64,000 bases of DNA. It comes from Pisaster brevispinus. Taxonomy: Eukaryota > Echinodermata > Asteroidea > Forcipulatida > Asteriidae. The notes below the pieces were generated by a model, which was given only the letters and a program-made list of their open reading frames with translations, did no database searches and was not told the origin of the DNA. Positions within the stretch are counted from its first letter, which is position 1; each line of letters begins with the position of its first letter. Shown one piece after another: positions 58,880 through 64,000 of the stretch. The position numbers and the translations under genes are program-made. The stretch lies in NCBI GenBank assembly GCA_023634235.1, contig JAMKCF010000006.1, positions 4,185,421 to 4,249,420 of the forward strand. Direction: 5' to 3'.

Positions 58880-60164
58880 TACATCATTTATTTGACTATG
58901 GAGCCCCTAATGGGCTCAAATGTCTCATACAATACATGAGCAGTAAACCATGAATAAACCCAGTTTTGACTTCTAGCAGAAAGTGTCTGGTTTTGGCATG
59001 GAGTCTCACATTTTTATCTTTTACAAAGTAAAATGTACCCATGTATGTATGAGGGGGTTTGTGTTTAGAAATTCTTGCCCTTTGCTCGGTGTAATAGTTC
59101 CTTGGATTTTCGTTTTCATAAAGTCAACTTTCATACTTCTAATTTGTGTTGTACGACAGGCTAAGAAAAGCCTTTTAAAAAATAGGTTGAGAAATATCTG
59201 TAAATTTGTGTAATATCTGTAAATTTGTGTAAAAGAAAATATTTAAACATATTTTGAAAGTATAAATAAATTAAACACAGAGAAGCTAGTGACTTTAAGT
59301 ATGATGAAATTTTATTCCAAGAAAAAATATTTTGTTAGAAATATTATTATCACAAAGAGTTGAACATTCTTATGTAATGAATTTAACATTTATAATGCTT
59401 GAAATTATTAACCCATTGGTGAGAAGAGTACTTTTTGAATTTTTTCTGATTGTAGTCGATGATTTGGTACGATGTTTGGAGGGAACAGAAATTGCTTTAT
59501 TTTGTCTGATATCAATCAAATAAAAAATAAAAAAATTTGTTTAAAAACATGATCTGTTGAACTGATTTAAGCAAAAACAGAATCATTGGTCTGTGGTAAG
59601 GAAGAATATTAATTACTAGCAAAACAAATCTAAAAGGTTTATGTAGCTTTTATCCAGACGGTTCAAAAACAGCATTTTTTGACAAATGAGTTTAAAAGTG
59701 CATAAACGCATCTCGGATGAACATAAACAAACCTTCGGCACCGGGATACAATGAGTCTCTCTGGTGCAAAATACTACATTAACGTTTGCACTGATACATC
59801 CAACTAACCAAATAGTTTAATTTAGCTGGTTTTTTTTAACTGGACTACATGAATCAAAACTGACCGTATCCCATTTAAGTGACATAACATTTCACAAATT
59901 AGTAGCATATACGGCTAATTGGTACCACAATATATCAATCACAATTTTGTATTGTGACGACCTCAGGTCCCAAAACATGATTGTAAATTTTCAGTACTAA
60001 AATCCCAGTTAGAATTATTCAAAGTACAAATCAAATTCTGTTTTGTTCAAAACACCTGGCAATCAACTGTAAAACATCGAGCTATAAAACGTGGTTGATC
60101 TGGAACTACAAGTGCACAAATATTTTTCTTTCAAATTCTGAATTTTCAAGATCTCAATTCATCA

Positions 60165-60402
60165 GAGCCCAATTTCATGGCTCTGTTTACCGTAAGCGAA
60201 GAATCGGCGTTTACGGAAGCAGAGAGTTCCGCGCTTACGTCAAGCGTATTTCAGGGGTTAGCAGGGAATTTCTGCTTGTGCACGTGCGTATTCCACAGTA
60301 TGAGGCATTCTTCACTAAAAAAGACAGCTAGCGCAGAAATTTGGCGCTTGCTCGGTAAGCGGAGAATTCAGCTGTAAGCAGAGCCATGAAATTGGGCCCA
60401 GG
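60165..60402. repeat. GGCCCAATTTCAT terminal-inverted-repeat element, copy 4
   Basis: Left end GAGCCCAATTTCATGGCTCT, right end AGAGCCATGAAATTGGGCCC. The inner sequence (GCGAAGAATCGGCG, GCGGAGAATTCAGC) differs from the other copies, so the termini may be shared by a subfamily with unrelated cores. Confidence 0.75.
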
Positions 60403-60879
60403 TATGCAACTTTGGAAATGGCCAAACTTTGTACATTTTTTTTTCAGTTTTGTTCTGTTCTGCAATACTTTTAATGGAAAAAGTAGAAAAAGTAGAAAAC
60501 ACCTCATCGGCTAAAAAGGATCTTACCTGATTTATTCAATCTGTTGAAATTTGTCACTTGCAGAATTTGTATTTGTTTTCTTCCCGTTGTTTTTATAAAG
60601 ATTTATTACCCCAAATAATGATTAAATAAATACTTGTGTGGTATCAAATAATTTGTTCACTTGGTTTAGTGTATTAAATGGAACTAAAGCACTGTCATTC
60701 AGATGCTCAGGAAAATAATTTTGTTGTGCCAAGTGTCAAGATTTTATAGTTGTTTTTGTGACAAGGTTATCCTTGTGCTTAAATGAAGAGTTGCATTTAA
60801 AATGTGTGGCAATGATGGACGGGATGTGGCGGGGGGGGGGGGGGGGGGGATGCAGGGCCGACAACCACTACTTTATGGA

Positions 60880-61165
60880 GTGGGTAGAGGATCACCCTGT
60901 ATCCAAGGAGAAATGTAAGAGATTGTACACCCACTACCTCTTGAACTGGGTGGAGGATCACCCTGCATCCCAGGAGGAATGTGGGGGACTATAATCCCAT
61001 TATACCTCTTGGACTGGGCTGAGGGTCACCCTGCATCACAAAGGGAATATAGGGGACTGTACACCCACTACTTTTTGGACTGGGTGGAGGATCACCTTGC
61101 ATCCCAGGAGGAATGTGGAGGACTATAAACCCACTATACCTCTTGAACTGAGTGGAGTATCTCCC
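60880..61165 (+). repeat. 67-bp tandem repeat
   Basis: Four and a half copies of a unit built on GTGGAGGATCACCCTGCATC, CCAGGAGGAATGTGG and then CCACTATACCTCTTGGACTG. A 20-base G run lies just before it. Position is downstream of the minus-strand FBXL17-like gene. Confidence 0.85.
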
Positions 61166-61489
61166 TGCATGTGCATTGAAAATATAACACAAACTGTAAA
61201 GAAATTGCATCCCACACTTCTGTGTACCACACATATGCCTAACACTAATGCCTTATGCCCAAGACTCCAATCTCCTTGAATCCTGCCACGTCAAAATTTA
61301 TTCTCGGAAGAAGAGGTGGGTTCTGAAACAAGACAGTGATGAGATAAGTCTCAAAGTTTCAAACAAAGTGCTTTGTTCATCTTCAGGAGATCTATTAACT
61401 GGTAGACCTTGGAGCCCAGCTCTAGTCTGGGCAGGAAAGAATACAGGGAACCAGCATAACCGGTGTATGTAGCTTTCCACCGCTTTTAG

Positions 61490-61612
61490 GCCTTGTCCAA
61501 ATTGAGAGATCGCTGGAAAGGCTTATTCTTCAATGTTATTGCTGCTGCCATTGGCCATAGCCATAGTCATAGCTGTATAGCCGTAGTCACTTGTGTTGGA
61601 GATTACCAGGCC
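61490..61612. repeat. Degenerate GCCGTAGC element near the FBXL17-like stop codon
   Basis: GGCCTTGTCCAAATTGAGAG at the left and GCCATAGCCATAGTCATAGC then GCCGTAGTCAC at the right. Weak similarity to the 58745 palindrome, and only the left terminus and GCCGTAG motif are clear. It lies immediately 3' of the stop codon at 61625. Confidence 0.4.
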
Positions 61613-61624
61613 TTTCATTTGGGT

Positions 61625-63653
61625 TCATTCTAATGTGACGAAACCCTGTTCTCTAGCCTTATCAATCAGTCTCTTGCTATCCAACAGGAATGTACTGTAA
61701 TGTATACCGGGATGATCGTTCACCAGTCCCTCGACCACCGTGTCGCTCACCTTGTTGCAGCGTATCAGACCTAGATATTTCAAGCGAGGGCAGCGTGCGG
61801 ATACAAAGGCGGCACCCTGGTCGGTGATGTAGGCACACCAACTGATGTCTAGGTGCTCAAGTTGCAGACTGTTTTCACCGATGCAGAACAAAGCTGTACA
61901 AATTTAACAGAATTGGAAGTAAAGGTGTAAATTTACATAAAGTACAAATCTTGGTGTTGCCATTTCACTATAAGACTTACATTCCAAGATGTAGCTACGA
62001 CTAACAAACTGCCCAAAATAAAAAATGTCTTGAATTATTTTCGCTTAATAGGCTGTGCAAGTCTCACACGTATTCGAACTTCTGGAACCAAGACTTCTGG
62101 AACCAAGTTGGTCCCAACCATATTGAGTTTATGTACGTGTGTGCGATTCTGTTCCTTCAAACTCTTTAGTTTAATGTAGTTTATGCCTATACCTACGCAG
62201 GCCGAGCTCACAGGCGGAATGTTGGAAACTGCTGGTCCGAACAGACAGTACAGAATCGAACACGTCTCGTATTGCAGTTGTATTGTGCATGGTGCAGCCC
62301 AGCCACCGGTCACGCCCGACTGGTTTATTGCACGACTCTAGTACCGTAGTCGTCATTTTTTTTTTAACTACACAAGCTAGATCTTACCTCTGTCAGTGAT
62401 GGAGCAGGAGATGAGGAAGAGTACCGTCAGCCTCTTACAAGACATGGCGACGCACGACACGCTGTCGTCACTCACCTCCTTGGACAGACTCAGGTTGAGT
62501 GTATCTAATAATGTGCAGTGTTTGGCCACTAATTTCACAGCCTCTGGTTTGAGAGTCGACAGGTTGCTCAAGTCCAGCTTCTTAAGATGCTGTAGCTGTG
62601 ACAGAAAAACAAAAAAAAAGGAAGGCTCTTCACACTTTTTATATATATGTATTTTTTTCTTTTGAGAACACCGTGTGCCAGCCTGGCTACCATCGGCAGC
62701 GCCCCGCATTAATACCTCTCGCCACTAACCCCTGAAAGGGAAACACTGAAAAACATCTCATGAAATCGGGGAAAATTCCTAACAAATCACAAGCTTGGCA
62801 GTGTACTCTGCACCGCCATGAAACAAAAACGAATGGAAAAGGAAGACAATTTTGGACAGTTACCTTGGTTATCTGCATTACTCCTGGAGAATGAATGCCA
62901 CAGTTCTGTAGACACAAGATCTCAAGGTTGTGTGTGTGTGCCGCGAGAGATTCCAGCGTAACATCCGTTATCTAATAACAATAATAACAATAACAATGAG
63001 TACGCATTAGGCGTTTTTCAGTAAACAAACTGATATCTTTGTCCTCAATGCAGTTATAAAATCACACAAATAAAGTGTGTGTAGAATTCAGACTTGATTT
63101 GCATGTTTGCTAAGCACATGGGCAACATGTATCCGCCCTTTGTATGACCCAACCCAAACATGAGATAACAAACCTGTGAAAGTTAAGGCTAAATCAGTTA
63201 TCAGAGTCACAAGAAAACATTGTCTTTTGGACCTTCTGTCAGAACTGATTCTCAGATTGTGTATTCCTATTAGTGATTATTCTTCCTGCGTGGACACATT
63301 CGCTCCAGATTTTCGGCAATATCTCAAAAAAGCGACCACCTTTTGAACTGAAACTTTCACAGGTTAGTTTTATTGTATATATCTACACTTATATAGGGTT
63401 AAAACAATCGAGCGGTTCCAAAAACCTTTGCCTTTAAATAGTTCAAGACGGTTGGACCACTTACTGGCAATTGTAATGGAAAGAAAGAATGTTTTAAGTA
63501 CAGATTTAACAAAAACTCAACCTTATCATTATCCATCAATGTTAGTACTTTCAGTCGCTGGCATCTCGAGGCAACAACTTGCAGAGACAAATCCGAGATA
63601 TGAGGGCACTGTTTTAAACGCAACTTCTGTAACCGGGGACACTGCTCCGCAAT
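61625..63653 (-). CDS. FBXL17: F-box/LRR protein, FBXL17-like (C-terminal part)
   Basis: Minus-strand exons in reading order: 63653-63522, 62971-62864, 62595-62388 and 61893-61625; phases join to 238 residues plus stop. The F-box and first LRRs lie beyond the right edge. At least eight cysteine-type leucine-rich repeats are visible: for example LQKLRLKQCPHISD, LEILCLQNCGIHSPGV, LKKLDLSNLSTLK, LEHLDISWCAYITDQG, LKYLGLIRCNKVSD. The order and the C-terminal tail (HPGIHYSTFLLDSKR) fit FBXL17 better than other FBXL proteins. FBXL17 is a substrate adaptor of SCF ubiquitin ligase that recognises misassembled BTB dimers. The donor after 63522 reads GTTGAG, a weak but possible site. Orthology was judged by eye and remembered family sequence. 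Confidence 0.85.
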
Positions 63654-64000
63654 CTAATGAATCCAAAACATGTATGATTACAAAATGAAAGAAATACCAT
63701 AATGCTGTTGGTGGTCTCCCTATTAGTCAATATTTTTGTTTGGGGGCGGTGCCCTAGTCAGAAATTACTTGAAATTAGTATGTGTATTAATTTATAAGAC
63801 GAAAAAATGCAACTTAGTTTTCAGCACCAAACATCCAAAAGAAATTTGAAAACAGAATCAGTGGCACCAATAATTAGGATCGAATTCCTATGTAGTTCTA
63901 AAAATTGCCGACTTCAAGGTTGAACAGTCCTAAGTTTTGTCTTTTATATTACTGGACTCTGGCTAGTGGTCCAGTGGGTATTTCAAGCCCACATAGCATC

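Larger units (their letters stand above)
55698..61624. other. Convergent 3' region between the Praja and FBXL17-like genes
   Basis: Both genes point into this stretch, so it should hold both 3' UTRs. It contains a 15-bp minisatellite (55960-56470), SINE fragments (56945-57075 and 57200-57470), inverted-repeat elements (58585-58724, 58745-58879, 60165-60402), a G run at 60830-60849, and a 67-bp tandem repeat (60880-61165). No supported exon. Confidence 0.6.

Overview
This window looks like metazoan nuclear DNA, most likely from an echinoderm and possibly a sea star. The genes are split into short exons with GT-AG introns, nearly all in phase 1 in the ectodomain genes. The DNA between exons is AT-rich and full of short terminal-inverted-repeat elements, tRNA-derived SINEs, microsatellites and minisatellites. 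The echinoderm assignment rests on my recollection of these repeat families and on gene types; I could not run a search. There are no bacterial features, CRISPR arrays or rRNA.

Six protein-coding genes can be assembled exon by exon. (1) 382-9079 (+) is the 3' part of a single-pass membrane protein with two EGF modules, a SEA domain, two six-cysteine EGF-like modules, a second SEA domain carrying a G-S-I-I-V cleavage-type motif, a last EGF, a transmembrane helix and a short tail. (2) 24675-33283 (+) is a tandem paralogue in which the modules are replaced by a Ser/Thr-rich mucin-like region. It keeps one homologous EGF-like module and the same transmembrane/tail exon; one 23-residue exon is present three times, separated by introns filled with a 27-bp minisatellite. 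(3) 35891-38844 (-) and (4) 39976-46281 (+) are a head-to-head pair about 1.1 kb apart. Their exons match in length and phase, so they appear to be diverged duplicates: one is a secreted Gln-rich protein, the other an acidic protein that probably ends in a membrane anchor. (5) 50145-55697 (+) is a Praja-type RING-H2 E3 ubiquitin ligase with a very long disordered N-terminal region. (6) 61625 to beyond the window end (-) is the C-terminal LRR part of an F-box protein, best matched to FBXL17.

The spaces between genes hold repeats: a 9.1-24.7 kb gene desert with a tandem 2.1-kb duplication that includes a SINE; a tRNA-like pair at 34.7-35.1 kb; a 15-bp minisatellite downstream of the Praja gene; and several families of 100-250 bp inverted-repeat elements.

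Genes 1 and 2 probably act at the cell surface as adhesion or mucin-type glycoproteins. Genes 3 and 4 form an undescribed secreted/membrane pair. Genes 5 and 6 are both predicted ubiquitin-ligase components, and their human counterparts lie in the same chromosomal band (5q21), which suggests conserved linkage. The least familiar material is the gene 3/4 pair and the exon-plus-minisatellite expansion in gene 2.
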